The notes: generated from the letters alone by a model not told the origin. Shown: positions 1 through 9,490, counted from the first letter of the stretch. The stretch: 64,000 nt of DNA from Novosphingobium sp. AP12 (GCF_000281975.1 NZ_AKKE01000122.1:1-64000); one strand, 5' to 3'. Program-made: numbers and translations.

Positions 1-379
1 GTCCCCTCGCCTGTGCTCGACGCGGACCCCATCGCAGCGAAGCACCGATCTATGGAACTCAGGTCAAGCCGGGCTGAACCATGCCTCTACCCGGCGCTCG
101 CTCGCAAGGCATAACCAAAGTGGAGTCCTCGCACCCTTTAGCATGGGTGCCTCCAGCGCCGACCCGATGTCTGCCCCGCGCTCGTTTTACGGCGTCAGGC
201 CCGCATTCGCCAGCGGGCGTTTTCGCGCGTCCCGCGCACCCTTCCCACACCCCGTCGTCATTGCGATCGCACCGACGAGGCAGGGTCGCCTCCATGGCCA
301 GGCGAGGAAGGGCGAAAGCACGGACCGGTAGACCAACCCGATCCTCCCCATCGCCGCGCAACAGGGAGGACCGGCGCCC
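1..379. other. Left-edge stretch without a supported gene
   Basis: This stretch lies downstream of the leftward amidohydrolase gene that ends at 380. Open frames exist on both strands, but their translations are Arg/Pro/Gly-rich, lack any domain I recognise and have no convincing ribosome binding site, so I regard them as products of high GC content. I see no tRNA, rRNA or strong terminator hairpin. Confidence 0.5.
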
Positions 380-1675
380 CTACCAGTCGTAGGCCTTGGG
401 CTGATACGTCTCGTCGAGGTCCTTGTAGCGTTCGCGAAGCCGGCTCTGGTGGTTGCCGAGCGGCTGCTTCACGCCGTCGATCCACACCTCGACCGGGGCC
501 GAGGATACTTCCAGCGGATCGCCGTCCCACAGCACCACGTCGCCCACCGCGCCCGGAGCCAGCACGCCCGCCTTTCCTCCGAACCCGCTGATCTCGGCGG
601 GGACCGAGGTGATGGCCGCCAGCGCCTCGCCCCAGCTGAGGCCGGCGGCGCCGGGGATCTTTGTCAGGGCGACGAGGTTGCCCGCCTGCTGCGGCGCATA
701 GCGCGGCTGGTCCGAGCCGGAGAACATGCCGATCGCGACCTTCACCCCCGCCTTCTTCAGCCGCCCGACGTTCGACATGGTCGCCGCCAGCGTCTCGAAG
801 CTGGCGGGCAGGTCGCGCATCGGCATGGTGATGACCGGCACCCTCGCCGCGGCGATTTCCGGGGCGACGAGCCAGCCCTCGGTGGCGCCGACAAGGACGA
901 GGTCGAGCTTCGGGAACTCGCCCTTGAGCGCCAGCACGCTGCGGATGTCCGCGGCCCGTTCCACCCCGACGTAGAGCGCCTGCGTGCCGTCCACCACCTT
1001 GGCCAGCGCCAGCGCGTCGGCGCGGGTAAGCAGGACGTCGCCCTGCCGCTGCGCCGCCGGGGCGAGCGCCGCGACCTCGCGCGCCTCGCGCAGGGCGTTG
1101 CGCAGTGCGGTATGCGCCGCGACGCGGCTGCCGCCGGCGAGCCGCCCGCCTGCCTCGCCCAGTTCGACGTACTGGAACGCGCGCGGCTTCATGACCAGCG
1201 ATGCATCGGCTCCGAGGTCGATCACCGCGCCCTGCCCGGCGAAGATGGAACCTCCGTTGACCGGCGTGACGCTGGCGCGGGTGACCCCGCCCTCGCGGCT
1301 GACGGCGATGTGCTCGCTCGAGGGGTTGAGCGCCGGCACCACGTCGAGGGCGGCGTTGAAGGGCGACTTGTCGGCCTCGAGGTCGTTGCTTTCCTCGACC
1401 GCGCCGACATCCCAGAGGCCGAGGTCGGTGACGGCCGAAAACAGCCCCGGCGTCACCCACTTGCCGGTGCCGTCGACGGTCTGGACACCGGCCGGCACCG
1501 CGATGCCGGCCCCTGCGGCGACAACCTTGCCCGCGCGCACGACCACGGTGCCATGCTCGACAGGCGCGCCTCCGTCGCCGATCGCGACGGTCGCATTGGT
1601 GATGGCGAAGTCCTGCGCGAAGGCAGGGAGCGGAGCGGCGCCAAGCAGCACGGCGAGGATCAGGCGGCGGCTCAC
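380..1675 (-). CDS. Amidohydrolase-family protein with degenerate metal site, exported
   Basis: A 431-residue protein with a Sec signal peptide (cleavage likely after AFAQ near residue 21), so it acts in the periplasm. It keeps the amidohydrolase layout: an N-terminal beta-sandwich strand set (residues 25-75) and a C-terminal strand ending in VLWDGDPL. At the place where active members carry the metal-binding HxH after the first strand, it reads GLFSAVTD (77-84), and I cannot find the usual later histidines; only a possible final aspartate in FSGSD remains. The start codon overlaps the stop of the upstream, intact amidohydrolase, so the two are co-transcribed. I infer a non-catalytic or altered partner of that enzyme, possibly in a heteromer. 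Substrate unknown. Confidence 0.85.
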   Translation of the reverse strand: MSRRLILAVLLGAAPLPAFAQDFAITNATVAIGDGGAPVEHGTVVVRAGKVVAAGAGIAVPAGVQTVDGTGKWVTPGLFSAVTDLGLWDVGAVEESNDLEADKSPFNAALDVVPALNPSSEHIAVSREGGVTRASVTPVNGGSIFAGQGAVIDLGADASLVMKPRAFQYVELGEAGGRLAGGSRVAAHTALRNALREAREVAALAPAAQRQGDVLLTRADALALAKVVDGTQALYVGVERAADIRSVLALKGEFPKLDLVLVGATEGWLVAPEIAAARVPVITMPMRDLPASFETLAATMSNVGRLKKAGVKVAIGMFSGSDQPRYAPQQAGNLVALTKIPGAAGLSWGEALAAITSVPAEISGFGGKAGVLAPGAVGDVVLWDGDPLEVSSAPVEVWIDGVKQPLGNHQSRLRERYKDLDETYQPKAYDW

Positions 1676-3054
1676 TTCACGTCTCCTTCACCGGGCTGGC
1701 CGAGTTCGAAGTCGCTCACCGGCTTTCGCTTGGGATCGTCGGCATCGTACATCAGCGCGCCGTCGACCCAGACCTTCTCGGGGCGCGAGTAGATCGACAG
1801 CGGGTTGCCGTTCCACAGCACCACGTCGGCCATCTTGCCGCTCTCGAGGCTGCCGGTCCTCTCGCCGATGCCCATGGCCTTGGCGGCATTGTAGGTGAAC
1901 CAGCCGACCACCTGCGCGTCCGGCACGTCGACGCCGATGCGCCTGCCCGCGGCCTGCGCCTTCGCGGCGGCCTGGTTGAGCCGCTGGATGCCGTTCTCGT
2001 CGTCGGAGTGGATGACCACGCAGGCGCCCTGCTTGGCGAGCAGCGCGGCGTTCTCGGGGATGCCGTCGTAGGCCTCCATCTTGAAGCCGTACCAGTCCGC
2101 CCAGATCGCGGCGCAGACATCGTTGGCCTTGAGCAGGTCGCCGATCTTGTACGCCTCGACCGCGTGGTGGAAGGCGGTGACCTTGTAGCCCATCTCCTTG
2201 GCCATATCGAGGACGAGCGCCATCTCGTCGGCGCGGTAGCAGTGATTCTGGACGAGGATCTCGCCCTTGAGCACGCCTTCGAGCGTGTCCTTGCCGAGGT
2301 CGCGCTCGGCATGGTCGCCGTCCCTGTACTTCTTCGCGTCGATCCAGGCCTGGCGGTTGACCGAGAAGTTGCCCATCCGGGTCGAGGGCTTGGTGCCCTT
2401 CTCGCCGTAGACGCGCTTGGGATTCTCGCCGCAGGCCATCTTGAGCGAATAGGGCGCGCCGGGGAACTTCATGCCCTGCACGGTGCGGCTGGAGACGTTC
2501 TTGAGCGTCACCGCCCGCCCGCCCATCAGGTTGGCGGAGCCCGGCAGGATCTGCAGCGAGGTCACCCCGCCATTGACCAGCGCGCGGGTGAAGCCCGGGT
2601 CCTGCGGCCAGACCGAATGTTCGGCCCAGACGTCGGGCGTGGTCGGCGAGGTCGCCTCGTTGCCGTCCGAATTGGCATCGACGCCGGGGCTGGGATAGAC
2701 GCCGAGGTGCGAGTGGATGTCGATCACGCCGGGGGTGACGAACTTGCCCTTGCCATCGACCCTGTCGTAGCCCGATGGCACGGCGAGGTCGGCGCCGCCG
2801 ATGGCGACCACCTTCCCGCCCTCGAACAAGACGGTGCCATTGTCGATCCGGCCGCCCCGGCCATCATAGACGACGGCGCCGACCAGCGCGGTCGGCCGGC
2901 CCGGATAGGGCTTGTAGGTGGAGGCATAAGGCGTGCCCGAGGGCGCCGCCTCCTTGTCCTTCTTCTTTGCGTCGGCGGCCTGCGCCCCCAGCACCAGCGC
3001 CCCGCCAAGCGCCAGCAGCGACGTCCAGCGCTGCATCGCGGTCGATACCCTCAT
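1672..3054 (-). CDS. Secreted metal-dependent amidohydrolase (imidazolonepropionase-like)
   Basis: A 460-residue protein with an N-terminal export signal (hydrophobic LLALGGALVLGA, residues 13-24) followed by a lysine-rich linker. It carries the metal-binding DIHSH (112-116), further histidines in a VTAFHHAVE segment and an IHSDDE motif near the C-terminus, then the closing VVLWNGNPL strand. These are hallmarks of metal-dependent amidohydrolases of the imidazolonepropionase/prolidase-like group, which hydrolyse amide or cyclic amide bonds. It overlaps the following degenerate paralogue by 4 nt. An alternative start at 3036 (MQRWTS) would give a shorter signal peptide. With the peptide transporter immediately upstream, a role in periplasmic peptide or amide use is plausible but inferred. 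Confidence 0.85.
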   Translation of the reverse strand: MRVSTAMQRWTSLLALGGALVLGAQAADAKKKDKEAAPSGTPYASTYKPYPGRPTALVGAVVYDGRGGRIDNGTVLFEGGKVVAIGGADLAVPSGYDRVDGKGKFVTPGVIDIHSHLGVYPSPGVDANSDGNEATSPTTPDVWAEHSVWPQDPGFTRALVNGGVTSLQILPGSANLMGGRAVTLKNVSSRTVQGMKFPGAPYSLKMACGENPKRVYGEKGTKPSTRMGNFSVNRQAWIDAKKYRDGDHAERDLGKDTLEGVLKGEILVQNHCYRADEMALVLDMAKEMGYKVTAFHHAVEAYKIGDLLKANDVCAAIWADWYGFKMEAYDGIPENAALLAKQGACVVIHSDDENGIQRLNQAAAKAQAAGRRIGVDVPDAQVVGWFTYNAAKAMGIGERTGSLESGKMADVVLWNGNPLSIYSRPEKVWVDGALMYDADDPKRKPVSDFELGQPGEGDVK

Positions 3055-3118
3055 GACCGTGTCCCCCTGTTGGTCGCCCGCCCCGGGCGACCCCGGGAAC
3101 AGGCCGTCTTCCGAAATA

Positions 3119-4774
3119 TCAGTCGGCGCGCTTGCCCGGATGGAAGCCGGCTTCGCCCGCGTCGAGCCCGAACGCGGCCTCGCCGGCGAGATCGTGGTCG
3201 CTCGCCCGGTCGCCCAGAGTGTCGAGGTGCATCCAGCGCTTCACCAGCGGCGAAAGCGCCAGCACCACCACGGAGACGCCGAGTGTGATCCAGCCGATCT
3301 TCGAATAGATGTCGAGCGTCAGCTGCTTGTCCATCGCGCCGCCCTCGCCCCCGGTGGCCTCGCCGATCTTGCCGGCGACGAAGTTGCCCACCGCCGTCAT
3401 GTAGTACCAGGCCCCCATGATGAAGCTGCCCAGGTGCAGCGGCGAAAGCCGCGTCATCGCCGAGAGCCCAACGGGCGAGAGGCACAGCTCGCCGGTGGTG
3501 TGGAGGGCATAGATCAGGAACACGAACAGCACCGAGGTCATCACCGCCGGATCGCCGGTGCCAGCGCCCCACACGAAGACGAGGAAGCCGAGCCCCACCT
3601 GCGCCAGCGCCAGCGCGAACTTGGCGGGGGCGGAAGGCTCCAGCCCCTTGCGGCCCAGGTACTGCCACAGCGCCGCGAAGATCGGGCCGAAGATGACGAT
3701 GTAGATCGGGTTGATCGACTGGAACAGGCTGGTCGGCACCCCGCCGCGATCGACGAACTTGTCGGTATAGAGGCTCAGCGAACCGCCCGCCTGCTCGAAC
3801 AGGCCCCAGAAGATCGGGTTGAGCGCGACGAGGAAGATGATCGCGAAGATGCGCTCGCGCGCTTCCTTGGGCAGCTTGAAGGCTTCGTATAACGTGTAGC
3901 CCAGCATCGCCACGCCCGAGACGATCAGCAGGTTCTGGATCACGTCGACGTACTGGATCAGCAGCCAGATCACCACCACCGCCGCGAGCCCGGTGCCGTA
4001 GAGCGCGAGTTCGTTCTTTTTCGCCAGCGGCTTGGGCGGCTCGCCCCGGCCGCGCAGCGCCGGCCGGCCGACCACGAAGATGACGAGGCCCAGCAGCATG
4101 CCGATGCCGGCGAGGCCGAAGCCCCACGACCAGCCGATCGTCTCGCCGAGGTAGCCGACGAGGATCGTGCCGAGCGCCGCGCCGGTGTTCACGCCCATGT
4201 AGAATACCGTGTAGGCGGCGTCGCGGCGGGTGTCGGTCATCTTGTAGAGCTGGCCGACGATGACCGCGATGTTGGCCTTGAGGAAGCCCGAGCCGACGAT
4301 GATGAGCGCCAGTGCGAACCAGAACACGTTTATCGCCGGGTCCGCCTGCTTTAGCGCCGGGTCGGTGAGCCCCTGCATGCCCTCGTAGGCCATGAACAGG
4401 TGGCCGAGCGCGAGCACGATGCCCCCGAACAGCACCGCCTTGCGCTGCCCCAGCCAGCGGTCGGCGAGATAGCCGCCGAGCACCGGGGTAATGTAGACGA
4501 GGCTGGTATAGGCCCCGTAGATCAGGTTGGACGGCCCGTCGGAGAACAGCCAGAACTTGGTCAGGTACAGGATCAGCAGCGCGCGCATGCCGTAGTAGGA
4601 GAAACGCTCCCACATCTCGGCGTAGAACAGCACGAACAGGCCGCGCGGGTGGCCGACGAATTCTTCGCTCTTGCGCGTGGCGATGAAGCCGCCGATCGCG
4701 AGCACGGCGAAGAGGACTACGGCGCCGATGGCCGCGATCCAGTCACCCTCGTTCCAAAGTGCGATGTCCTTCAT
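3119..4774 (-). CDS. POT/PTR-family peptide:H+ symporter (peptide MFS transporter)
   Basis: A 551-residue, 12-14 helix inner-membrane protein. The signature GGYLADRWLG lies near residues 100-110 and the second POT signature, GELCLSPVGLSAMTRLSP, near 426-443; both are typical of proton-coupled oligopeptide transporters. I start it at 4774 (MKDIALWNEG), because an upstream in-frame extension is arginine/alanine-rich and not homologous to the family. The gene reads in the same direction as the amidohydrolase pair, 64 nt upstream of it, suggesting a small peptide-utilisation unit. Family members take up di- and tripeptides; the exact substrate cannot be told from sequence. Confidence 0.92.
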   Translation of the reverse strand: MKDIALWNEGDWIAAIGAVVLFAVLAIGGFIATRKSEEFVGHPRGLFVLFYAEMWERFSYYGMRALLILYLTKFWLFSDGPSNLIYGAYTSLVYITPVLGGYLADRWLGQRKAVLFGGIVLALGHLFMAYEGMQGLTDPALKQADPAINVFWFALALIIVGSGFLKANIAVIVGQLYKMTDTRRDAAYTVFYMGVNTGAALGTILVGYLGETIGWSWGFGLAGIGMLLGLVIFVVGRPALRGRGEPPKPLAKKNELALYGTGLAAVVVIWLLIQYVDVIQNLLIVSGVAMLGYTLYEAFKLPKEARERIFAIIFLVALNPIFWGLFEQAGGSLSLYTDKFVDRGGVPTSLFQSINPIYIVIFGPIFAALWQYLGRKGLEPSAPAKFALALAQVGLGFLVFVWGAGTGDPAVMTSVLFVFLIYALHTTGELCLSPVGLSAMTRLSPLHLGSFIMGAWYYMTAVGNFVAGKIGEATGGEGGAMDKQLTLDIYSKIGWITLGVSVVVLALSPLVKRWMHLDTLGDRASDHDLAGEAAFGLDAGEAGFHPGKRAD

Positions 4775-5061
4775 GCCGCTCCTGTCCTGGCGCCCTGTTA
4801 TTCGACCCGCGCCCGCCGCCGCCGCGAAATTCGGCTTGCGGGCGAAAGGGGCGAGGTTAGCGGGCAATTTGCCGCTGTAAATGGGGCGCACCGGATCGAA
4901 GGCACCGGAACGGTCTTCGCAGTCGCATCATTTCTGGCTCGTAATACGGCCCATTGCGCGAAGCCGCCGGCGATGGCATTTTCTCGCGCGGCGGAAGCCC
5001 GGCGGCGCGTAATTTTATGTTCCGCCACGGTTTGTGGATTTTTTCTGGGGGAATTGGCGCG

Positions 5062-5343
5062 ATGATCAGGTCCGAGTTGCTGCAGGTGCTCGCCAAGGAC
5101 AATCCGGAGCTGCGCGCCGAGGACGTGGAGCGCGCGGTAGACACCTTCTTCGACGAGATCGCCCAGCGCCTCGCCGACGGGGGCCGCGTCGAACTGCGCG
5201 GCTTCGGCGCCTTCTCCACCCGCCACCGCGACGGCCGCAAGGGCCGTAACCCGCGCACCGGCGAAAGCGTCGACGTGCCGGAAAAGCGCGTGCCCTACTT
5301 CAAGCCCGGCAAGGAAATGCGCGCCCGCCTCAACGTCGAGTAA
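5062..5343 (+). CDS. ihfB: Integration host factor subunit beta
   Basis: A 93-residue HU/IHF-fold protein. The features are the MIRSELL start, the [11 protein letters not shown] beta-arm entry, GRNPRTGE at the DNA-intercalating arm (conserved proline), and [11 protein letters not shown] near the C-terminus. This arrangement matches IhfB rather than HU, because of the [15 protein letters not shown] tail. IHF is a heterodimer that bends DNA at specific sites and assists replication, recombination and sigma-54 transcription. The ATG at 5062 has a purine-rich CTGGGGGAA upstream; longer in-frame starts add non-homologous residues. Confidence 0.93.
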   Translation: MIRSELLQVLAKDNPELRAEDVERAVDTFFDEIAQRLADGGRVELRGFGAFSTRHRDGRKGRNPRTGESVDVPEKRVPYFKPGKEMRARLNVE

Positions 5344-5357
5344 AGGCGCGGACGGCC

Positions 5358-5615
5358 GTGCTGGCCTTTCTTTTCGGCGGGGCGGCGGGGGCCATGCTCG
5401 GCCACCTGCTGTTCGGCAGCGTTCTGCCTGCCGCAGCCTGCGCGTGCCTGTTCGGTGTCGTCATTTCGGCCATGGCACAGTCGCGCGCCGCGCCGCGCCG
5501 CAGTGGCGGATCCTCGCCCGGCGACGGGGGCGATAGCTCGTGGGGCGACTCGGACGACGGCTGGTCTTCCGGCGGGGACTGCTCCGATGGCGGGGGGGAC
5601 GGCGGCGGAGACTAG
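5358..5615 (+). CDS. Small membrane protein with Gly/Ser/Asp-rich tail
   Basis: An 85-residue protein read from a GTG only 14 nt after ihfB. Residues 1-40 form one or two hydrophobic helices with small residues (GGAAGAMLGHLLFG). From about residue 48 the chain is a low-complexity Gly/Ser/Asp repeat ending in GGGDGGGD. Such short proteins with a membrane segment and an acidic Gly/Ser tail are common in alphaproteobacteria, but I know of no function. Co-transcription with ihfB is likely from the spacing. Confidence 0.6.
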   Translation: MLAFLFGGAAGAMLGHLLFGSVLPAAACACLFGVVISAMAQSRAAPRRSGGSSPGDGGDSSWGDSDDGWSSGGDCSDGGGDGGGD

Positions 5616-5690
5616 CGCCATGCAGGCGCGGCCGGATTGCTTTGCCGGGGGCCCAAGGCTAGGAGCCCTGACCTTAGGCCCCGGCCATGT

Positions 5691-5774
5691 GCGGGCGTGG
5701 CGGAATGGTAGACGCTGCGGACTTAAAATCCGCTTGGGATTCCAGTGCGGGTTCGAGTCCCGCCGCCCGCACCA
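5691..5774 (+). tRNA. tRNA-Leu (anticodon UAA)
   Basis: A complete cloverleaf. The acceptor stem GCGGGCG pairs with CGCCCGC at 5764-5770, followed by discriminator A and an encoded CCA (5772-5774). The anticodon stem GCGGA/TCCGC encloses loop CTTAAAA, with anticodon TAA at 5724-5726. The long class-II variable arm (TTGGGATTCCAGT) and the T arm GCGGG-TTCGAGT-CCCGC complete it. It decodes UUA, a rare codon in a genome this GC-rich. Confidence 0.96.
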
Positions 5775-5955
5775 AAGTCCTCAGCGCCCAATATTGCATA
5801 TTTATTTGCAGTATCGGGCCGGCTCAAACGATTGCGTTTACAAATAGGTAACTTGCGAATCGGTATTAATAAGCCGGTACCCGCCCGTGCGCGCGCCGCA
5901 CGATCGTGCCTGGCCTCTCCGGTCATTGCCAAGGGCGCGTATCGAGGGGGTAGCG

Positions 5956-6603
5956 ATGACTTTTCCGGACCGCCGGTCCGCCGGTAACGTCCAGACCTTG
6001 GGCAGCCACAATCCGGAAGACCTGCGCGCCACGCCGCGCTTCGCGCTGCTGTTACGCGCCGCAAAGCTCGTCGGGCCGCAGGGCGAATACTTGTGCATCG
6101 TGCGCGACGTGTCCGAGACCGGCGCCAAACTGCGCCTGTTCCATTCGCTCGCGGGGATCGACGGGCTGGCCCTCGAAGGCGCGACCGGAGAGCGCATTCC
6201 CCTCGACCAGGTATGGGAACACGAAGGCGAAGCGGGCTTCCGCTTCATCCGGCCCATCGACGTACAGCGTTTCATCGCCGAAGCTGGCCCCTATCCCAAG
6301 CGGCCGATCCGCATCGCCATCGATTACCCCGCGCGCATCACGGTGGCCGGAGAAACCTCGACCGTGCGGGTGCGCGACCTTTCACGCCAAGGAGCGTGCA
6401 TCGAGAGCGAGCGCCATCTCGCGCTCGGCCAGCAGCTGCGGATCGAGGCGGAGGAACTGCCGCAGTTCGAAGCGACCGTGTGCTGGCGCCGGCAGCCCTC
6501 CTACGGCCTCGTCTTCCGCCAGCTGATGGGGCTTGAGGAACTGGCCGTCCGCACGTTCCGGATGCAGCAGACGCTGGCCGTCACGGCCAGCGCGATCGCC
6601 TGA
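5956..6603 (+). CDS. Tandem PilZ-domain protein
   Basis: A 215-residue cytosolic protein. Two PilZ-like halves are visible: the first has an arginine patch near residue 28 (ATPRFALLLR) and DVSETG at 51-56; the second has KRPIRIAIDYPAR near 115-127 and DLSRQG at 141-146. PilZ domains bind cyclic-di-GMP through RxxxR and D/NxSxxG; the second half has the better match and the first is likely degenerate. I start at ATG 5956, preceded by GAGGGGG. It stands alone between tRNA-Leu and the convergent msrB. Its c-di-GMP target is unknown; motility control is possible given the large flagellar cluster, but that is inference. Confidence 0.8.
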   Translation: MTFPDRRSAGNVQTLGSHNPEDLRATPRFALLLRAAKLVGPQGEYLCIVRDVSETGAKLRLFHSLAGIDGLALEGATGERIPLDQVWEHEGEAGFRFIRPIDVQRFIAEAGPYPKRPIRIAIDYPARITVAGETSTVRVRDLSRQGACIESERHLALGQQLRIEAEELPQFEATVCWRRQPSYGLVFRQLMGLEELAVRTFRMQQTLAVTASAIA

Positions 6604-6613
6604 ACGCCCCCGC

Positions 6614-7102
6614 TCAGGCCGGGCGGAACTTCATCGCCGCGCCGTTCATGCAATAGCGCTTGCCGGTGGGCGGCGGGCCGTCGTCGAAGACGTGGCCGAG
6701 GTGACCGCCGCAACGCGCACAGTGCACTTCGGTACGCCCCATGCCGAGGCTGGTGTCGCGCGAGGTGCCGATGGCGCCGGGCAGCGGCTTCCAGAAACTG
6801 GGCCAGCCAGTGCCGCTCTCGAACTTGGTCTTCGAGGCATAAAGCGGATTGCCGTCCGCCGCGCAGAGGAAGGTCCCGGCGCGATGCTCGGCGTTGAGCG
6901 GCGAGGAATAGGGCCGCTCGGTGCTCTGCTGGCGAAGTATCCGGTACTGATCGGCGGTGAGGCGGCGGCGCCATTCCTCATCGGAATAGGTCACGGGATA
7001 GACTTTCGCCTCGGCAATGCCGCCGCACGCTGCCAGCACCGGCAGCGCCGCGCCCGCACCGAGCCATGCCAGCACGTTCCGGCGGGTGGTCGATGGTATC
7101 AT
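6614..7102 (-). CDS. msrB: Peptide-methionine (R)-S-oxide reductase MsrB, exported lipoprotein form
   Basis: A 162-residue protein. An N-terminal twin-arginine-like segment (TTRRNVLAW) leads into a hydrophobic stretch with lipobox LAAC (Cys26), so it is probably a lipoprotein facing the periplasm. The MsrB fold is clear: GTGWPSF (97-103), HLGHVFDDG (134-142) and catalytic Cys151 in RYCMNGAAMKF. The zinc site is incomplete: the second pair C128/C131 is present, but the first pair reads C80-A-A-D83, with Asp in place of the usual Cys. It reduces methionine-R-sulfoxide in damaged envelope proteins. Only 10 nt separate it from the convergent PilZ gene. Confidence 0.93.
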   Translation of the reverse strand: MIPSTTRRNVLAWLGAGAALPVLAACGGIAEAKVYPVTYSDEEWRRRLTADQYRILRQQSTERPYSSPLNAEHRAGTFLCAADGNPLYASKTKFESGTGWPSFWKPLPGAIGTSRDTSLGMGRTEVHCARCGGHLGHVFDDGPPPTGKRYCMNGAAMKFRPA

Positions 7103-7204
7103 GGGTCAGTCGCCTCCTTGGCCTCTCGCCGAATCCTAGGTGGCGATTTCGTGCGGCGTTTCAATCGCATGCGACGAATCGGTCGCATGGACGCAGATCG
7201 CCGG

Positions 7205-8455
7205 CTAGGCGCCCTCCCGAGCGCGCCGCGTGAACCGGCGTTTGCCGCCGCGTCCCTGCGCGCCCGACTTCATCACCCGGCTACGGAACAGGCCCGAGCC
7301 CAGCCGAACCAGAAGCACGACCCAAAGCGCCTGCCACGCCAGCGCCGCGACGTGGGGCAGGATCGAGGCATCCTGCGCCGCGCGCGCCAGCATCGTGAAG
7401 GGCGAGCTGAACGGGAACAGCGCCGCCGCCACTTCGATCGCACTGCCCGGCTGGGTCATGGCGTAAGTCGCGAAGAAGAACAGCAGCAGCTGCATCATGG
7501 TCACCGGCATCGAGAGCGTCTGCACCTCGCGCACGGTCGCCGCGAGCGAACCGATGGAAAGGAACACCGAACCCAGCAGCAGGTAGGCCATCGAGAAGTA
7601 GAGCACGCCCAGCCCGATCAGCAGCGGCCAGCCGACGGCCGGGCTCGGCAGCGGAAGGGCTGATCCCGCGACGAGGTAAAACCCCGTGCCAACCCCAGCC
7701 CAGACGGCGATGCCGACGAGCGAGACACCGAGCATCGCGAAGAGCTTGCCATAGAATACCGCCTCCATCGGGATCGCTGCGGCGAGGACCTCGATGATCT
7801 TGTTGCCCTTCTCCTCGACGAGGTTGGACAGCACCATGCCGGCCAGCATCATCGTGAGCAGGAACAGCAGCGTCTGCGCCGCTTGCGCCGTTCCCCGGCG
7901 GCTCTTTCGCTCGCTCACCTGGCTGCTCGCCGTCGTTTCGAGATGGACTTGCGGCCAGGGCCGCAGCGCGCCTTGCTCGGCCTGTGCGGCGATCATCGCG
8001 ATGTCGCCGCGCCACGCCTCGATCTGGCCCCGCGGACCGGTGAGGACGGGCGCGGAGGGGGTTCCCGAGAGCACGGCGGCGATGTTGGCCTGCTTCCCGG
8101 CCATTGCCGCCGCCGGGTCGGCGCGCTCGCCCGGCGCGAGGCGCTGCAGTACGACAAGGCCGGGCAGGTCCTGTCCCAGCCGGTCGGCCAGCGCGTCGCG
8201 GGCGCGCAGCACGGCGTCGGCATCGGCGCCCGCCATGAGCACCCCAACCTCGGCCCTGTCGGAGCTGCGCTCCACGCTGCCCCCCACGCTGCCCGCCAGC
8301 GCGCCGACGATCACCGGAAACAGCGGGCCGAGCAGGAAGAAGAAGAACGTGCGCGAAAACAGGATCGCGGTGAAGTCGCGCCGGGCGACGACCCAGGCGG
8401 CGGCGAGGGTCGAGAGGCGGCCGCCGTGGGGCGCCCCATGCGAATCGGAGATCAT
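7205..8455 (-). CDS. ABC-2 type transporter permease (NatB-like exporter)
   Basis: A 416-residue membrane protein. One N-terminal helix (ILFSRTFFFFLLGPLFPVI, residues 31-49) is followed by a large extracytoplasmic domain (about 55-195) and then five or six C-terminal helices from about residue 200, the layout of ABC-2 permeases of the NatB/YhaP type. Its ATG overlaps the stop of the upstream ATPase gene by 4 nt, so the two form one exporter. Family members export sodium, drugs or unknown small molecules; the substrate here is not determinable. Confidence 0.88.
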   Translation of the reverse strand: MISDSHGAPHGGRLSTLAAAWVVARRDFTAILFSRTFFFFLLGPLFPVIVGALAGSVGGSVERSSDRAEVGVLMAGADADAVLRARDALADRLGQDLPGLVVLQRLAPGERADPAAAMAGKQANIAAVLSGTPSAPVLTGPRGQIEAWRGDIAMIAAQAEQGALRPWPQVHLETTASSQVSERKSRRGTAQAAQTLLFLLTMMLAGMVLSNLVEEKGNKIIEVLAAAIPMEAVFYGKLFAMLGVSLVGIAVWAGVGTGFYLVAGSALPLPSPAVGWPLLIGLGVLYFSMAYLLLGSVFLSIGSLAATVREVQTLSMPVTMMQLLLFFFATYAMTQPGSAIEVAAALFPFSSPFTMLARAAQDASILPHVAALAWQALWVVLLVRLGSGLFRSRVMKSGAQGRGGKRRFTRRAREGA

Positions 8456-9453
8456 CGGCGCAGCTCCTCGGGCTTTTCCTCTTCGAGGGCGCGTGCGGCG
8501 GCTTCCCCGGCGATGGCGACGAAGGCGTCGTGCAGGCCCGCCCGTTCGATCGAGAGCGAGAGGATGCCCGCCTCACCCTCTATCAAGGCGCGCAGCAGCG
8601 GCTCGATCCCGGTGGCAGGCAGCGGGAAGTGCCAGAACCGACCTTCATGGCACGCATCGGCAGGCAGCGCGGCGCGCCAGGGGCCATCGATCGCGCGGGT
8701 TTCGAGGCGGACCTGCGGGGGAATGCGATCCCGCGCGACGTCGACCGGGCCGGCGAAGGGCACTTTGCCTCCGGCAATGATCGCCACTTCGTCGCACAGC
8801 CGCTCGGCATGGGCGATGACGTGGGTGGAGAAGATGACCGTGGTGCCGTCTGCCGCCAAGCCGCGCATCATCGCTTCCAGCTTGCCCTGGTTGAGCGCGT
8901 CGAGGCCGGAGAACGGCTCGTCGAACACCACGAGGCGCGGACGGTGGACGAGGGTGCCGAGGATCTGCACCTGCTGCGCCATGCCCTTGGAAAGCTGACG
9001 TATCTGGCGGTCGGCGGCATAGCCGAGGCCGTGCCGTTCGAGCAGTTCGTGCGCGCGGCGCCGTCCTTCCTTGAGCGGCAGCCCGCGCAGCGCGCCGAGG
9101 AAGGCGATCGCCTCTGTCGCCTTCATGGAGGGGTAGAGGCCGCGCTCCTCCGGCAGGTAGCCGATGGCGTGGGCAACGTCGTGCGGGCGTTCGGCGCCGA
9201 GGATCCGGCGATAGCCCGAATCGGGGTCGATGATGCCCAGCATCATGCGCAGCGTCGTGGTCTTGCCCGCGCCGTTGGGGCCGAGGATGCCGTAGACCGA
9301 ACCCGTCGGAACCGACAGGTCGACGCCGCCCACGGCGGTGACGCCCTCGAACCGCTTGACCAGTCCACGCGCCTCGATTGCCCAGGGCCCATCGAACCGC
9401 GCGCCCTCATGCGCATTGCCGGTCAACCTCGGATCTCCTACTTGCGCATCCAT
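8452..9453 (-). CDS. ABC transporter ATP-binding protein
   Basis: A 333-residue ATPase. Walker [10 protein letters not shown] is at 58-66, the ABC signature LSKGMAQQ near 155, Walker B LVVFDEP near 172, and an H-loop in [11 protein letters not shown]-terminal extension of about 100 residues is typical of DrrA/NatA-type ATPases. I start at ATG 9453 (MDAQVG); longer versions add proline/serine-rich residues that overlap the divergent queG. It energises the permease encoded immediately downstream. Confidence 0.92.
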   Translation of the reverse strand: MDAQVGDPRLTGNAHEGARFDGPWAIEARGLVKRFEGVTAVGGVDLSVPTGSVYGILGPNGAGKTTTLRMMLGIIDPDSGYRRILGAERPHDVAHAIGYLPEERGLYPSMKATEAIAFLGALRGLPLKEGRRRAHELLERHGLGYAADRQIRQLSKGMAQQVQILGTLVHRPRLVVFDEPFSGLDALNQGKLEAMMRGLAADGTTVIFSTHVIAHAERLCDEVAIIAGGKVPFAGPVDVARDRIPPQVRLETRAIDGPWRAALPADACHEGRFWHFPLPATGIEPLLRALIEGEAGILSLSIERAGLHDAFVAIAGEAAARALEEEKPEELRR

Positions 9454-9490
9454 GACGTCCCCCGGCTCATACACCAGCGTAGACCATAGC

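Noticed and set aside
59..361. 100-codon leftward frame at the left edge
   Set aside because: No recognisable domain, overlapping frames on the other strand look equally good, and no start signal.
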